In this document: piece after piece, positions 35,333-44,325 of the stretch
Layout of the letters: each line of letters begins with the position of its first letter
Numbering within the stretch: the stretch's first letter is position 1
Assembly: GCA_903858185.1 (NCBI GenBank)
Contig: CAIOHT010000048.1
Span: forward strand, 1-53,280
DNA: 53,280 bases
Direction of reading: 5' to 3'
Source of the DNA: an uncultured Caulobacterales bacterium
GTDB lineage: Bacteria; Pseudomonadota; Alphaproteobacteria; Caulobacterales; Caulobacteraceae
The notes under the pieces: generated by a model
Seen by the model: the letters and a program-made list of their open reading frames with translations, nothing else
Told to the model about the DNA's origin: nothing
The model's database searches: none
Program-made: the position numbers and the translations under genes

Positions 35333-35902
35333 ATGAATGATCCGAAACCCGGCCTGGATGGCGTGATCGCGGCGGCGAAGCAGGCGCCGGGGCGCGGCCT
35401 GCCGCCCGTGCATCTGTGGAACCCGGCCCACTGCGGCGAGATCGACATCCGCATCCGCAAGGATGGCGTCTGGTTTCACGAGGGCACGCCCATCGGCCGC
35501 GAGGCCCTGGTGCGGCTGTTTTCCACCGTCCTGCGCAAGGATCCCGACGGCTTCCATCTGGTGACGCCGGTCGAGAAGATGAAGATCGTCGTCGAGGATG
35601 CGCCGTTCATCGCTATCCGCGTCGACCGGGAAGGCGACGCGCTCGTCTTCCAGACCAATGTCGGCGACACGGTCGAGGCCGGGCCGGACAACGCCATCCG
35701 CGTCGAGATGGACGACAGGACCGGCGAGCCGCGGCCCTATCTGCATATTCGTCGCGGGCTGGAGGCGCTGATTGCCCGGCCGGTCTTCTATGAACTGGTC
35801 GAGATGGCCGACGAGGGCGAGACGCCGGAGGGGCCGGCCCTCGGCGTCGCGTCGAACGGCGCCTGGTTTCCCATCGGACCGGCCGGGGCGCACCAGCCGT
35901 GA
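35333..35902 (+). CDS. DUF1285 protein
   Basis: A 189-residue cytoplasmic protein. Key segments of DUF1285 are present: HLWNPAHCGEIDIRIRKDG, WFHEGTPIGREALVRLFSTV, LVTPVEKMKIVVEDAPFIA, and RPVFYELVEMAD. No function is established for the family. The ATG at 35333 starts MNDPKPGLDG; the frame is open 25 codons further but without a sensible N-terminus. The NUDIX gene starts inside its stop codon (GTGA), and the CCA transferase follows, a cluster I recall from other alphaproteobacteria. Confidence 0.88.
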   Translation: MNDPKPGLDGVIAAAKQAPGRGLPPVHLWNPAHCGEIDIRIRKDGVWFHEGTPIGREALVRLFSTVLRKDPDGFHLVTPVEKMKIVVEDAPFIAIRVDREGDALVFQTNVGDTVEAGPDNAIRVEMDDRTGEPRPYLHIRRGLEALIARPVFYELVEMADEGETPEGPALGVASNGAWFPIGPAGAHQP

Positions 35903-36546
35903 ATCCCGGGGCCTCGCCGGACGAGCTGCGTGACTGGATCGCGCAGCGTCTCGATCCTCTGGACGACGCGCAGGGCTCGAGCCGACCGTACATGTCGGAC
36001 TTCGACATGAACCCGGAGATGGCGCCGGCCATCCTCGACGCGCCCAAGCCCGCCGCCGTTCTGGTGGCGCTGGTGGAGCGCAAGGCGGGTCTGTCGGTGC
36101 TGCTTACCCGCCGCTCCGACACGCTGCGCAGGCACACCGGCCAGGTGGCGTTTCCCGGCGGCCGGATGGATCCCGGCGAGACGGTCCAGCAGGCGGCCCT
36201 GCGCGAAGCGGACGAGGAGATCGGGCTGGGCTCGCACCATGTCGCCCTGGCCGGCCTGTCGACGCCCTATCGCACCGGCACGGGCTATCTGGTGACCCCG
36301 GTCGTCGGATTCGTGCCGCCGGACCTGATCCTCACGCCAAACCCGCATGAGGTGGCGGAGATATTCGAGACCCCGTTCGGCTTCCTGATGGATCCAGCCA
36401 ACTATGAGCGCCGCCACTACGACACGCCCGACGGCCAGCGGCGGCACTTCTACGCCATGACCTGGGAGAACCAGCTGATCTGGGGCGCGACGGCCGGGAT
36501 GCTCCGCGCGCTCTATCACCGCCTGTACGGCGCGGCGATGGCCTGA
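35899..36546 (+). CDS. NUDIX hydrolase, CoA pyrophosphatase (NudL-like)
   Basis: A 215-residue NUDIX enzyme that likely cleaves coenzyme A to phosphopantetheine and 3',5'-ADP. The NUDIX box is GGRMDPGETVQQAALREADE followed by EIGL, matching GX5EX7REUXEEXGU. Just before it, RHTGQVAFPGG matches the CoA-specific UPF0035 motif. It starts with GTG at 35899, overlapping the DUF1285 stop, so the two are translationally coupled. Confidence 0.92.
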   Translation: MNPGASPDELRDWIAQRLDPLDDAQGSSRPYMSDFDMNPEMAPAILDAPKPAAVLVALVERKAGLSVLLTRRSDTLRRHTGQVAFPGGRMDPGETVQQAALREADEEIGLGSHHVALAGLSTPYRTGTGYLVTPVVGFVPPDLILTPNPHEVAEIFETPFGFLMDPANYERRHYDTPDGQRRHFYAMTWENQLIWGATAGMLRALYHRLYGAAMA

Positions 36547-36595
36547 CGAAAACGTGGGCTTTGCAGGCCCGGTGCGGCGCCCTAAGTCCTGCGCC

Positions 36596-37852
36596 ATGTC
36601 ATCGACAGAGAGTATCGGCGCCCGGCCCTGGATGGAGCTACCCGCGACCCGCGCGGTCATCGCGGCGCTCGAGGCGCGTGGCTACGCCGGCTGTGCCCGG
36701 TTCGTCGGCGGATGCGTGCGCAACGCGATACTGGGCCAGCCGATCGACGACATCGACATCGCCACCACACTTACGCCAGACCAGGTCACCGAGGCGCTCG
36801 AGGCGGCGGGAATCAGGGTCGTCCCGACCGGCGTCGACCACGGAACGGTCACCGCCGTCTCCGAGGGAGAGTCCTTCGAGATCACCACGCTGCGGCGGGA
36901 CGTCTCGACCGACGGCCGTCGCGCCGTGGTCGCCTTCACCCAGAACTGGGAGGAGGACGCGGTGCGCCGCGACTTCCGCCTGAACGCCCTCTACTGCGAC
37001 GCCCAAGGGCGGGTCTATGATCCGACCGGCGAGGGGGTCGCCGACGCAAAGGCGGGCCGGATCGTGTTCGTCGGCGACGCCATGACCCGCATCCGCGAGG
37101 ACTACCTGCGGATCCTGCGATTCTTCCGGTTCCAGGCCTGGTACGGCAAGGGTGACGCCGACCCGGCCGCCCTCGCGGCGTGCAAGGCGCTGAAGGGCAT
37201 GCTCTCGGGCCGCGCCGCCGAGCGGACGCAGAAGGAGCTGCTCAAACTGCTCGCAGCGCCCGATCCCCGCGCCGCATTGCGGCTGATGGCGGCGACCAGC
37301 GTGCTGTCGTCGGTGCTGCCCCAGGTGAAGGCCCTGACCCGCTTCGAGCGTCTGGTCGCGATCGAATCCGAGCATTTCTTCGATATCGACGCCGAGCTGC
37401 GCCTGGCCAGCCTGCTGCCCGATGACGTCAAGGTCGCGCAGGACACCGCCGAGCGGCTGCGCCTGTCCAACGCCCTGAAGGACAGACTGGTCGCGGCCGC
37501 CGGGCGCGAACTGCGGGTCGTCTCATGGATGAGCCCGCGCGAGACGCGCCGCGCCGTCTACCGGCTCGGCGGACGCACCTTCGCCGACAGGGTCAAGCTG
37601 GCCTGGGCCGCTTCGGATCGGCCGGCCGCCGCCACCCAATGGCGCGCTCTGATTCCGCTGGCCGAGACCTGGACGCCGCCGGCCTTCCCGTTGACCGGCG
37701 AGGACGTCGTGTCCGCCGGCGTGCCGCGCGGCCCGCTCGTCGGCCAGGTGCTGCGCGAGATCGAGGACTGGTGGATCGACCTCGACTTCCTCGACGACCG
37801 CATGGCCGCGGCGGAGCGGCTCAAGGCTGTCGCGCAAGGAATGGCGTACTAG
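36596..37852 (+). CDS. CCA tRNA nucleotidyltransferase / poly(A) polymerase family
   Basis: A 418-residue class II nucleotidyltransferase that adds or repairs the 3' CCA of tRNAs. Motifs: RFVGGCVRNAILG, the metal-binding DDIDIAT, FEITTLRRDVSTDGRR, and RRDFRLNALYCD, then the neck region REDYLRILRFFRFQ. The C-terminal half is helical, for tRNA binding. The ATG at 36596 fits the family N-terminus better than the GTG at 36554. It lies 50 nt after the NUDIX gene, probably in the same operon. Confidence 0.94.
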   Translation: MSSTESIGARPWMELPATRAVIAALEARGYAGCARFVGGCVRNAILGQPIDDIDIATTLTPDQVTEALEAAGIRVVPTGVDHGTVTAVSEGESFEITTLRRDVSTDGRRAVVAFTQNWEEDAVRRDFRLNALYCDAQGRVYDPTGEGVADAKAGRIVFVGDAMTRIREDYLRILRFFRFQAWYGKGDADPAALAACKALKGMLSGRAAERTQKELLKLLAAPDPRAALRLMAATSVLSSVLPQVKALTRFERLVAIESEHFFDIDAELRLASLLPDDVKVAQDTAERLRLSNALKDRLVAAAGRELRVVSWMSPRETRRAVYRLGGRTFADRVKLAWAASDRPAAATQWRALIPLAETWTPPAFPLTGEDVVSAGVPRGPLVGQVLREIEDWWIDLDFLDDRMAAAERLKAVAQGMAY

Positions 37853-37952
37853 GGCGGGGGCCCGGCAGGCTGGCGAGGGGCGCTGTCGGCGATGCAGTTG
37901 ATGGCTGCTTTCGACCCGTTGCGGACGGTCGTGCCAAGCGTAAGCTTGCCTG

Positions 37953-38321
37953 ATGTTCGAAATGCCGCCCCCTCAGCCTCCTCAGTTAGTTGCCGCTTCC
38001 GACTGCGAGGTGGTGGAACGGCCCGCAGACTTTGACGGCAAGATGATTTCAGTCAGCGGGACGTTTCTTACGGATTGGCATCATGGATCGCTGATCGTGG
38101 GCCAACCCTGCGGGAAAGGCGTTTGGTTTGGAGGCGATACGGCGCTTTTGGGGGAGCCTTGGACCCGCATCGAGAGAACGCGCCGCACGACCGAGACTAT
38201 AGTCATCACCTTGACCGCAGTGGGCCGTCTTCATTGGACTCCCGAGGCAACAGGCATGTTTCCGGCCACCCATGTCCTTGACGTGGAGGACATCACTTCC
38301 CTCGACATCAGGCCCCGTTGA
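37953..38321 (+). CDS. Hypothetical protein with atypical codon use
   Basis: A 122-residue reading frame with no clear ribosome-binding site. It reads ADFDGKMISVSGTFLTDWHH and GQPCGKGVWFGG, a pattern that I associate with small beta-barrel domains in hypothetical proteins. Codons such as TTA, ATA, AGA and many A/T third positions are unlike the surrounding genes, which suggests recent transfer or a decaying gene. It is followed by a repeat-flanked region. No function can be assigned. Confidence 0.55.
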   Translation: MFEMPPPQPPQLVAASDCEVVERPADFDGKMISVSGTFLTDWHHGSLIVGQPCGKGVWFGGDTALLGEPWTRIERTRRTTETIVITLTAVGRLHWTPEATGMFPATHVLDVEDITSLDIRPR

Positions 38322-38388
38322 CGGGCGCTTTCCCGACTGCGAGATGTCCGACATTCACCCATTGCTGACCTCAACTCCCCCCGTCTTA

Positions 38389-38596
38389 CCGCTCATCCTC
38401 GCGGAAGCGAGGACCCAGGTTTGCAGCCGGTGCACCCATGGCAGCCGCTGTTCTCCAATCGCCGCGATCTTCGCCGACCCTTCGCACGAGGCTGTCGGGC
38501 GATCCGATGTAGAGGGTCCCGTCAGGGAGCCAGACATCCCTTGAAGTGAGTGCGCCGGCCGTAAACCTGGGTCCTCGCTTCCGCGAGGATGAGCGG
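38389..38596. repeat. 208-nt element with 34-bp perfect terminal inverted repeats
   Basis: The left arm 38389-38422 (CCGCTCATCCTCGCG...AGGTTT) and right arm 38563-38596 are exact reverse complements, 34 of 34, around a 140-nt core. On the minus strand the core keeps an open frame reading LPDGTLYIGSPDSLVRRVGE that runs into the arms. It has the form of a miniature transposable element or an intergenic palindrome; no transposase or clear target duplication is visible. It makes up most of the 395-nt gap between 38322 and 38716. Confidence 0.85.
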
Positions 38597-38692
38597 GGAG
38601 AAACGAGGGATGGACCTCCGCTAACCGGCCGCATCCGACATCCGGCGAGTGTGCGAACCACGCGCGCGCAGGCTCCACTTCGGCGCCGCCCT

Positions 38693-38740
38693 CTAAGGCC
38701 ACTTCACCGCGGGCGGCTAAGGCCACTTCACCGCGGGCGG
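38693..38740. repeat. 24-nt tandem duplication spanning the hemF stop codon
   Basis: CTAAGGCCACTTCACCGCGG plus GCGG occurs twice without a gap, at 38693-38716 and 38717-38740. The second copy contains the last codons (PPAVKWP) and TAG of hemF, so the first is a vestigial duplicate of the gene end lying after the stop. Confidence 0.95.
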
Positions 38741-39589
38741 CATCGAGCTGAGGATCGACTCGACGTTGCCGCCGGTCTTCAGACCGAAGGTCGTGCCGCG
38801 GTCGTAGAGCAGGTTGAACTCGACGTAGCGGCCGCGGCGGACCAGCTGCTCCTCGCGCTCCTCCGCCGTCCACGGCTCGGCCATCCGGCCGGCGACGATC
38901 TTCGGATAGATGTCCAGGAAGGCCTTGCCGACGTCCTGGGTGAAGGCGAAGTCCCGGTCCCAGTCGCCGCTGTCGTGGTGGTCGTAGAAGATTCCGCCCG
39001 TGCCGCGCGGCTCCTTGCGGTGCGCCAGATAGAAGTACTCGTCGCACCAGGCCTTGTATTTCGCGTGCCAGGCCGGGTCGTGGGCGTCGCAGGCCGCCTT
39101 CATCGCCGCATGGAAGGCGACGGTGTCGGGGAAGGCCTGGTCGCGCTGGTAGTCGAGCAGAGGCGTCAGGTCGCCGCCGCCCCCGAACCAGCCCTGGGTG
39201 GTGCAGATAAAGCGGGTGTTCATATGCACGGCCGGCACGCGCGGGCTGGCCATGTGGGCGATCAGGCTGACCCCTGTGGCGAAGAACCGCGGGTCCTCCT
39301 GCGCACCGGGCATGTTCGCGGCCATCTCGGGGGTGAAGGTCCCGAAGACCATCGAGGTGTGGACCCCGACCTTCTCGAACAGCCGGCCGTGCATCATCGA
39401 CATCACGCCGCCGCCGCCCGCCTCGCGGACCCAGGGCTTGCGCTCGAACCGGCCGGGTTCGCCCGGATACAGGTCGGCGGGCGCGGCGTCCTCGAGGGCC
39501 TCGAAGGCCGTCAGGATCCGGTCACGCAGCGATTCGAACCAGGCGCGCGCCCGGGCCTTGCGGTCTTCAAGAAGCGTTGAATCGGTCAT
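38717..39589 (-). CDS. hemF: Oxygen-dependent coproporphyrinogen III oxidase
   Basis: A 290-residue enzyme that decarboxylates coproporphyrinogen III to protoporphyrinogen IX, using O2, in heme synthesis. Visible family blocks: [60 protein letters not shown] and [20 protein letters not shown]. The ATG at 39589 ([10 protein letters not shown]) is preferred over one 12 codons upstream. It is divergent from the bc1 operon, which itself needs heme, across a 231-nt gap. Its 3' end is duplicated. Confidence 0.96.
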   Translation of the reverse strand: MTDSTLLEDRKARARAWFESLRDRILTAFEALEDAAPADLYPGEPGRFERKPWVREAGGGGVMSMMHGRLFEKVGVHTSMVFGTFTPEMAANMPGAQEDPRFFATGVSLIAHMASPRVPAVHMNTRFICTTQGWFGGGGDLTPLLDYQRDQAFPDTVAFHAAMKAACDAHDPAWHAKYKAWCDEYFYLAHRKEPRGTGGIFYDHHDSGDWDRDFAFTQDVGKAFLDIYPKIVAGRMAEPWTAEEREEQLVRRGRYVEFNLLYDRGTTFGLKTGGNVESILSSMPPAVKWP

Positions 39590-39820
39590 GAACGGGCTTT
39601 TACAGCCTCCCCTGCGTGCGTCCATGCAGCGCGGATATCCATATTCCCCACATGGTCAGTTGAAAAAGGACGAGACGCGCACTAATCGGTCCTGCCAACG
39701 GGGTTTCTCCGGGGCGAGGCCAACCCAGATCGGGCCGGTCACACGCGCCGCTTCAGAAATGCCCGCAAGGATTTGCGAGCCGCGCTCCCGGCGCGGCCTT
39801 TTTCGAAGGGTGATCTCAAG

Positions 39821-40369
39821 GTGGCCCACACCGCCGTGGACGCAACGAATCCCGCAGCCGGAGACGATCCCTCCCGGCGCGACTTCATCCATATTGCCGC
39901 CATCACCGCCGCTGCCGGCGGGGGTCTCGCTGCGGTCTGGCCGTTTGTCGCGCAGATGAATCCTGCGGCCGACACCCTGGCCCTCGCCAGCGTCGAGTAC
40001 GATCTGACCAAGATCGAGCCGGCGCAGCAGGTGACCATCAACTGGCGCGGCAAGCCGCTGTTCATCCGTAACCGCACGCCCGAGCAGATCGCGGCCGCGG
40101 TGAAGGACGACGGCGCCGCCCTGCGTGACCCGCAGACGGACGCCGAGCGCCACAAGGAGGGCAAGGCCGAGTGGCTGGTCCTGGTCGGGTCCTGCACCCA
40201 CCTGGGCTGCGTGCCCACGGTCGGCGGCGGTGAGTACGGCGGCTGGTTCTGCCCGTGCCACGGCTCGCACTACGACACCTCCGGCCGCATTCGCAAAGGC
40301 CCGGCGCCGACGAACCTGGTGGTGCCCGACTACGCCTTCCTTTCCGACACCAAGGTCAAGATCGGCTGA
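39821..40369 (+). CDS. petA: Ubiquinol-cytochrome c reductase Rieske iron-sulfur subunit
   Basis: A 182-residue Rieske protein of the cytochrome bc1 complex. The N-terminus carries a Tat-type anchor ([20 protein letters not shown]). The 2Fe-2S site is in CTHLGC and CPCHGSHY. The C-terminal [14 protein letters not shown] completes the fold. The start is uncertain: GTG at 39821 has AAGGG ten bases upstream, whereas the TTG at 39773 would add 16 residues. It is the first gene of petABC, only 5 nt before petB. Confidence 0.94.
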   Translation: MAHTAVDATNPAAGDDPSRRDFIHIAAITAAAGGGLAAVWPFVAQMNPAADTLALASVEYDLTKIEPAQQVTINWRGKPLFIRNRTPEQIAAAVKDDGAALRDPQTDAERHKEGKAEWLVLVGSCTHLGCVPTVGGGEYGGWFCPCHGSHYDTSGRIRKGPAPTNLVVPDYAFLSDTKVKIG

Positions 40370-40374
40370 TCGAG

Positions 40375-41658
40375 ATGAGCGGACAATCGACCTATCAACC
40401 GAGCAACGGTTTCGCCAAATGGCTTGACGCGCGCCTGCCCGTCGGCCGTCTCGTCTGGGACAGCTTCGTCGACTATCCGACGCCGCGAAACCTGAACTAC
40501 TGGTACACCTTCGGCGGCATCCTCTCGCTCTGCCTGGGCGTCCAGATCATCACGGGCGTCGTGCTGGCGATGCACTACACGCCGAGCGCCGCGGGGGCCT
40601 TCACCTCCGTCGAGCACATCATGCGCGATGTGAACTACGGCTGGCTGCTGCGCTACATGCACTCAAACGGCGCGTCGATGTTCTTCATCGCCGTCTACAT
40701 CCACATGCTGCGTGGCCTCTACTACGGCTCCTACAAGGCCCCGCGCGAGGTGCTCTGGCTCCTCGGCTGCGTGATCTACGGGCTGATGATGGCCACCGCC
40801 TTCATGGGCTACGTCCTGCCCTGGGGCCAGATGAGCTTCCACGGCGCGGTGGTGATCACCAATCTGCTGGGCGCCTTCCCGATCGTCGGCGACGCGATCA
40901 CGACCCTGCTCTGGGGCGGCTTTGCCGTGGACGAGCCGACGCTGAAGCGGTTCTTCTCGCTGCACTACCTGCTGCCCTTCATGATCGCGGGCGTCGTGAT
41001 CCTGCACGTGTGGGCGCTACATGTGGTCGGCCAGAACAACCCGACCGGCGTCGAGCCCAAGTCCAAGGCCGACACGCTGCCCTTCACCCCGTATGCGACG
41101 GTGAAGGACGGCTTCGCGATGAGTGTCTTCCTCATCCTCTTCGCGGTCTTCATCTTCTTCATGCCGAACGCGCTCGGTCATCCGGACAACTATATCCGGG
41201 CCGACCCGCTGGTGACGCCCGCGCACATCGTGCCCGAATGGTACTTCCTGCCGTTCTACGCGATCCTGCGCGCCGTTCCGGAGAAGCTGCTCGGCGTGCT
41301 GGCCATGTTCGGCTCGATCGCCGTCATCTTCGCCCTGCCCTGGCTGGATACGTCCAAGGTGAAGTCGATGCGCTACCGGCCGCAGGCCAAGCTCTACTTC
41401 TTCATCTTCCTGGTGGTGTGCGTGATCCTCGGCTTCTGCGGCGCCAAGCTGCCGGATGACCAGGTGATCCCGGGTCTGACCACGTTCGTGCTGATCGACT
41501 CCGATCTGAACAGCTTCGTCTGGCTGTCGCGCGTGGCGACCCTCTACTACTTCGCCTACTTCCTGGTGGTGATGCCGCTGCTGGGCCTCATCGAGAAGCC
41601 CCTGCCAACGCCTGAAACCATCTCCTCGCCGGTTCTCGGCGGCGAACACAAGGACTGA
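40375..41658 (+). CDS. petB: Cytochrome b of the bc1 complex
   Basis: A 427-residue integral membrane protein with eight helices carrying two b hemes. It oxidises ubiquinol at the outer site and reduces quinone at the inner one. Helix B region [20 protein letters not shown] and helix [21 protein letters not shown] hold the heme ligand His pairs. The Qo site PEWY is in [17 protein letters not shown]. The start is the ATG at 40375 ([11 protein letters not shown]) behind CGAG. It lies between petA and petC, with 6 nt before petC. Confidence 0.96.
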   Translation: MSGQSTYQPSNGFAKWLDARLPVGRLVWDSFVDYPTPRNLNYWYTFGGILSLCLGVQIITGVVLAMHYTPSAAGAFTSVEHIMRDVNYGWLLRYMHSNGASMFFIAVYIHMLRGLYYGSYKAPREVLWLLGCVIYGLMMATAFMGYVLPWGQMSFHGAVVITNLLGAFPIVGDAITTLLWGGFAVDEPTLKRFFSLHYLLPFMIAGVVILHVWALHVVGQNNPTGVEPKSKADTLPFTPYATVKDGFAMSVFLILFAVFIFFMPNALGHPDNYIRADPLVTPAHIVPEWYFLPFYAILRAVPEKLLGVLAMFGSIAVIFALPWLDTSKVKSMRYRPQAKLYFFIFLVVCVILGFCGAKLPDDQVIPGLTTFVLIDSDLNSFVWLSRVATLYYFAYFLVVMPLLGLIEKPLPTPETISSPVLGGEHKD

Positions 41659-41664
41659 GCCCCG

Positions 41665-42474
41665 ATGCTGCGCAAAGTCACCCTGCTCGCGGCGGCGCTG
41701 CTCCTGGTCGGCGGTCCGGCCATGGCGGCCGGCAAGGCGCACGAGCCCGAGCCCGTCGCCTTCAGCTTCGAGGGGCCGTTCGGCCGCTTCAACCAGGTCC
41801 AGCTCCAGCGGGGCTACAAGGTCTATCGCGAAGTCTGCGCGGCCTGCCACAGCATGAGCCTGCTGGCGTTCCGCAACCTCGGGGATCCGAGCGGCCCGTT
41901 CTTCGACCCGAAATATTCGGCGGCGAAGGGCAAGACCTCGAACGACAACCCGGTGGTCAAGGCGCTGGCGGCCGACACCCAGATCCCCGATCTGGACAGC
42001 GAGACCGGCGACGCGATTCAGCGTCCCGGCATTCCCGCTGACCGCTTCCCGTCGCCGTTCCCCAACGTCATCGCGGCCAAGGCCAGCAACGGCGGCATCG
42101 CGCCGCCCGACCTGTCGCTGATGGCCAAGGCCCGCGAAGGCGGCCCGGAGTACATCGCCAGCCTGCTGCAGGGCTACGGCCCGCCGGAGCATGGAGTGAC
42201 CCTCGCTCCCGGTCAGCACTACAACAAGTACTTCCCCGGCGGGGTCATCGGCATGGCGCCGCCGCTCGCGCCGGACCAGGTGTCGTTCGACGACGGCACC
42301 AGGTCGACCGTCAAGCAGCAGTCCGAAGACGTCGCCGCCTTCCTGATGTGGGCCGCAGAGCCGAAGATGGAGGAGCGCAAGAAGATGGGATTCTCGGTCC
42401 TGATCTTCCTGGTCCTGTTCTCGGGCCTGCTCTACGCCAGCTATCGGCGCGTGTGGAAGAACGAGAGCCACTAG
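41665..42474 (+). CDS. petC: Cytochrome c1 of the bc1 complex
   Basis: A 269-residue c-type cytochrome. Signal peptide LRKVTLLAAALLLVGGPAMA, then the covalent heme motif CAACHS, with the distal Met ligand in GVIGMAPPLAPDQVSF. A single C-terminal membrane anchor, SVLIFLVLFSGLLYASYRR, holds it facing the periplasm. It closes the petABC operon and is followed at once by a strong terminator. Confidence 0.96.
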   Translation: MLRKVTLLAAALLLVGGPAMAAGKAHEPEPVAFSFEGPFGRFNQVQLQRGYKVYREVCAACHSMSLLAFRNLGDPSGPFFDPKYSAAKGKTSNDNPVVKALAADTQIPDLDSETGDAIQRPGIPADRFPSPFPNVIAAKASNGGIAPPDLSLMAKAREGGPEYIASLLQGYGPPEHGVTLAPGQHYNKYFPGGVIGMAPPLAPDQVSFDDGTRSTVKQQSEDVAAFLMWAAEPKMEERKKMGFSVLIFLVLFSGLLYASYRRVWKNESH

Positions 42475-42500
42475 GCTTTCGGAGACCCAACTGAGTTGAA

Positions 42501-42528
42501 AGGCCCGGGAGCAGTCCCGGGCCTTTTT
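42501..42528 (+). terminator. Intrinsic terminator of petABC
   Basis: Perfect 10-bp arms AGGCCCGGGA (42501-42510) and TCCCGGGCCT (42515-42524), loop GCAG, then TTTT. The T-run touches the stop codon of the convergent gene ending at 42528. Confidence 0.95.
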
Positions 42529-43307
42529 CATTCAGGGCTGAGCCAGAGCCGACCGTCGGCGATGTCCAGCCGTAGCCGCCATCGCGACCAGAGATCCGTG
42601 CCGAGCGCGCCGGTCAGGGCGGGGTCAAGGTCCGGGGCGAGGGCGGCAGTGGTCTCCTCGTAGAGCTCGCCTCCGAGGGACAGCGCCCGCAGGCGTCCCG
42701 GCGCCTGGTTGCGCGGGCCGGTCGCCGCGCCCTCCCTGTCCGGCCGGAACCCGGCTGCGGTCAACCTGACCGACGCCCGGGCGCTGAAGTCGATCGCGAA
42801 CAGTCCGTAGCGGGCCTGGCGGTCGTCCGAGACCCCGGCCGCGACCACGGGAACACCGGCCACCTCGATCACGCGTAGCGGCGGGCCGCCGCGATCGGGC
42901 CGCTTTGCCGGGCCTGTGGATAGCCGGAGGCGGCAGGGCGTGAACTCGAGATCCACCACGATCCGGCGCAGCAGATCCGCGCCGATGACGCCCGCGATCG
43001 GCGTCACGAAGCCGGGCGCCCGGTCATCGAGGTCGGCGACGGTGACCTCGACGCCCTCGAGGGTCTGGCCGGCGAGGCGTGCGCGGGCGAGGAACGTCGC
43101 GGGCAGGCCCTCCATCTGGGCGCGCGTCTCATGCAGCTGGGTATGCGCCGCTGACGGATCCAGCAGCCAGTCCCCGGCGACGCCGCCGATCTCCGCCGAC
43201 ACCACGACAGCGCCGTTCTCGAACCAGCAGGCGCTGGGCGCGCCATGCGCCAGGGCAGGTGCGGCCAGGCCCAGGATCACGGCCAGGATAAAGGGCGCGG
43301 GCTTCAT
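42528..43307 (-). CDS. Secreted retropepsin-like protein lacking the catalytic D-T/S-G
   Basis: A 259-residue exported protein (signal MKPAPFILAVILGLAAPALA). The sequence shows two related beta domains of the clan AA aspartic-protease type: GVAGDWLLDPSAAHTQLH with a following IGADLLRR segment, and a second half RYGLFAIDFSARASVRL ending ALGTDLWSRW and LDIADGRLWL. In active enzymes the Asp is followed by T/S-G; here the positions read DPS and DFS. It may be inactive and act as a binding protein. The start was taken at 43307, 17 codons inside the longest frame, to place the signal at the N-terminus. Confidence 0.65.
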   Translation of the reverse strand: MKPAPFILAVILGLAAPALAHGAPSACWFENGAVVVSAEIGGVAGDWLLDPSAAHTQLHETRAQMEGLPATFLARARLAGQTLEGVEVTVADLDDRAPGFVTPIAGVIGADLLRRIVVDLEFTPCRLRLSTGPAKRPDRGGPPLRVIEVAGVPVVAAGVSDDRQARYGLFAIDFSARASVRLTAAGFRPDREGAATGPRNQAPGRLRALSLGGELYEETTAALAPDLDPALTGALGTDLWSRWRLRLDIADGRLWLSPE

Positions 43308-43429
43308 CACCCTGCCAGCGTGACCCGCGATCGACTTATCGCCAAGTCGGAACTCCACATCACCCGTTCGACATGGACATGATCGCCATTCTGTTGGACC
43401 TGTGGGCCTGGACCTTGGGGGAGGAAGAC

Positions 43430-44293
43430 ATGGCGGGCTGGACGCTGGGCGTCATCGGCGGATCGGGCCTCTACGATATCGCGGGCCTTGAGGATCGTCG
43501 CAGCGTACGGATCGACAGTCCGTTCGGCGCGCCGTCGAGCGAGCTCGTCACCGGACGAATCGGGACCACCCGGCTGGTCTTCCTGCCGCGCCACGGACCC
43601 GGTCACGTGCTGCCGCCCAGTGCGCTGAACAGCCGGGCGAACATCGATGTCCTCAAGCGGGCCGGATGCACTGACGTCCTGTCGATCTCGGCGGTCGGCT
43701 CCCTGCGCGAGGAGCTGCCGCCGGGCACGTTCGTGATGGTCGACCAGTACATTGACCGGACGTTTGCGCGGGAGAAGAGCTTCTTCGGGCCGGGCCTGGT
43801 CGCCCATGTCTCGATGGCCGATCCCGTCTGTCCGCGGCTGGCCGGTCTCGCTGCGGAGGCGGGCCGTGCGACCGGCGCGACCATGGTCGAGGGCGGCACG
43901 CATCTGGTGATGGAGGGGCCGCAGTTCTCGACGCGGGCCGAGAGCCATCTCTACCGCGCCTGGGGCTGTGACGTCATCGGGATGACCAACATGCCGGAGG
44001 CCAAGCTGGCGCGCGAGGCGGAGCTCCCCTACGCGTCCGTCTGCATGGTCACCGACTACGACTGCTGGCGCGAAGGCGAGGCGGCGGTCGAGGTCGGGCA
44101 TATCCTCGAGGTGATGCACTCCAACACCGCAAAGGCTCGCGCCCTGGTCATCCAGCTGGCGCTGTCCCTGCCGGCGGACCGTCCGGCCTCGCCGATCGAT
44201 ACCTGCCTGGACTGGGCTCTGATTACGGCTCCGGAGGCGCGCGATCCGGCGATGATGGCCAGGCTTGACGCCGTGGCGGGGCGGGTTCTCTAA
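43430..44293 (+). CDS. mtnP: S-methyl-5'-thioadenosine phosphorylase
   Basis: A 287-residue purine-nucleoside-phosphorylase-fold enzyme that releases adenine from methylthioadenosine in the methionine salvage pathway. Motifs: LGVIGGSGLYDI with the phosphate-binding Ser, FLPRHGPGHVLPPSALNSRA, ISAVGSLREELPPGTFV, and GGTHLVMEGPQFSTRAES. The ATG at 43430 has GGGGGAGGAAG directly upstream, deciding against the longer frame from 43373. Confidence 0.94.
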   Translation: MAGWTLGVIGGSGLYDIAGLEDRRSVRIDSPFGAPSSELVTGRIGTTRLVFLPRHGPGHVLPPSALNSRANIDVLKRAGCTDVLSISAVGSLREELPPGTFVMVDQYIDRTFAREKSFFGPGLVAHVSMADPVCPRLAGLAAEAGRATGATMVEGGTHLVMEGPQFSTRAESHLYRAWGCDVIGMTNMPEAKLAREAELPYASVCMVTDYDCWREGEAAVEVGHILEVMHSNTAKARALVIQLALSLPADRPASPIDTCLDWALITAPEARDPAMMARLDAVAGRVL

Positions 44294-44325
44294 ACTCTCC
44301 CTGCGTAACCGGGGGGACGCGCAGG

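Noticed and set aside
38386..38661. Minus-strand frame inside the inverted-repeat element
   Set aside because: It runs through both repeat arms and has no start signal or family match; I keep it as a possible captured gene fragment only.
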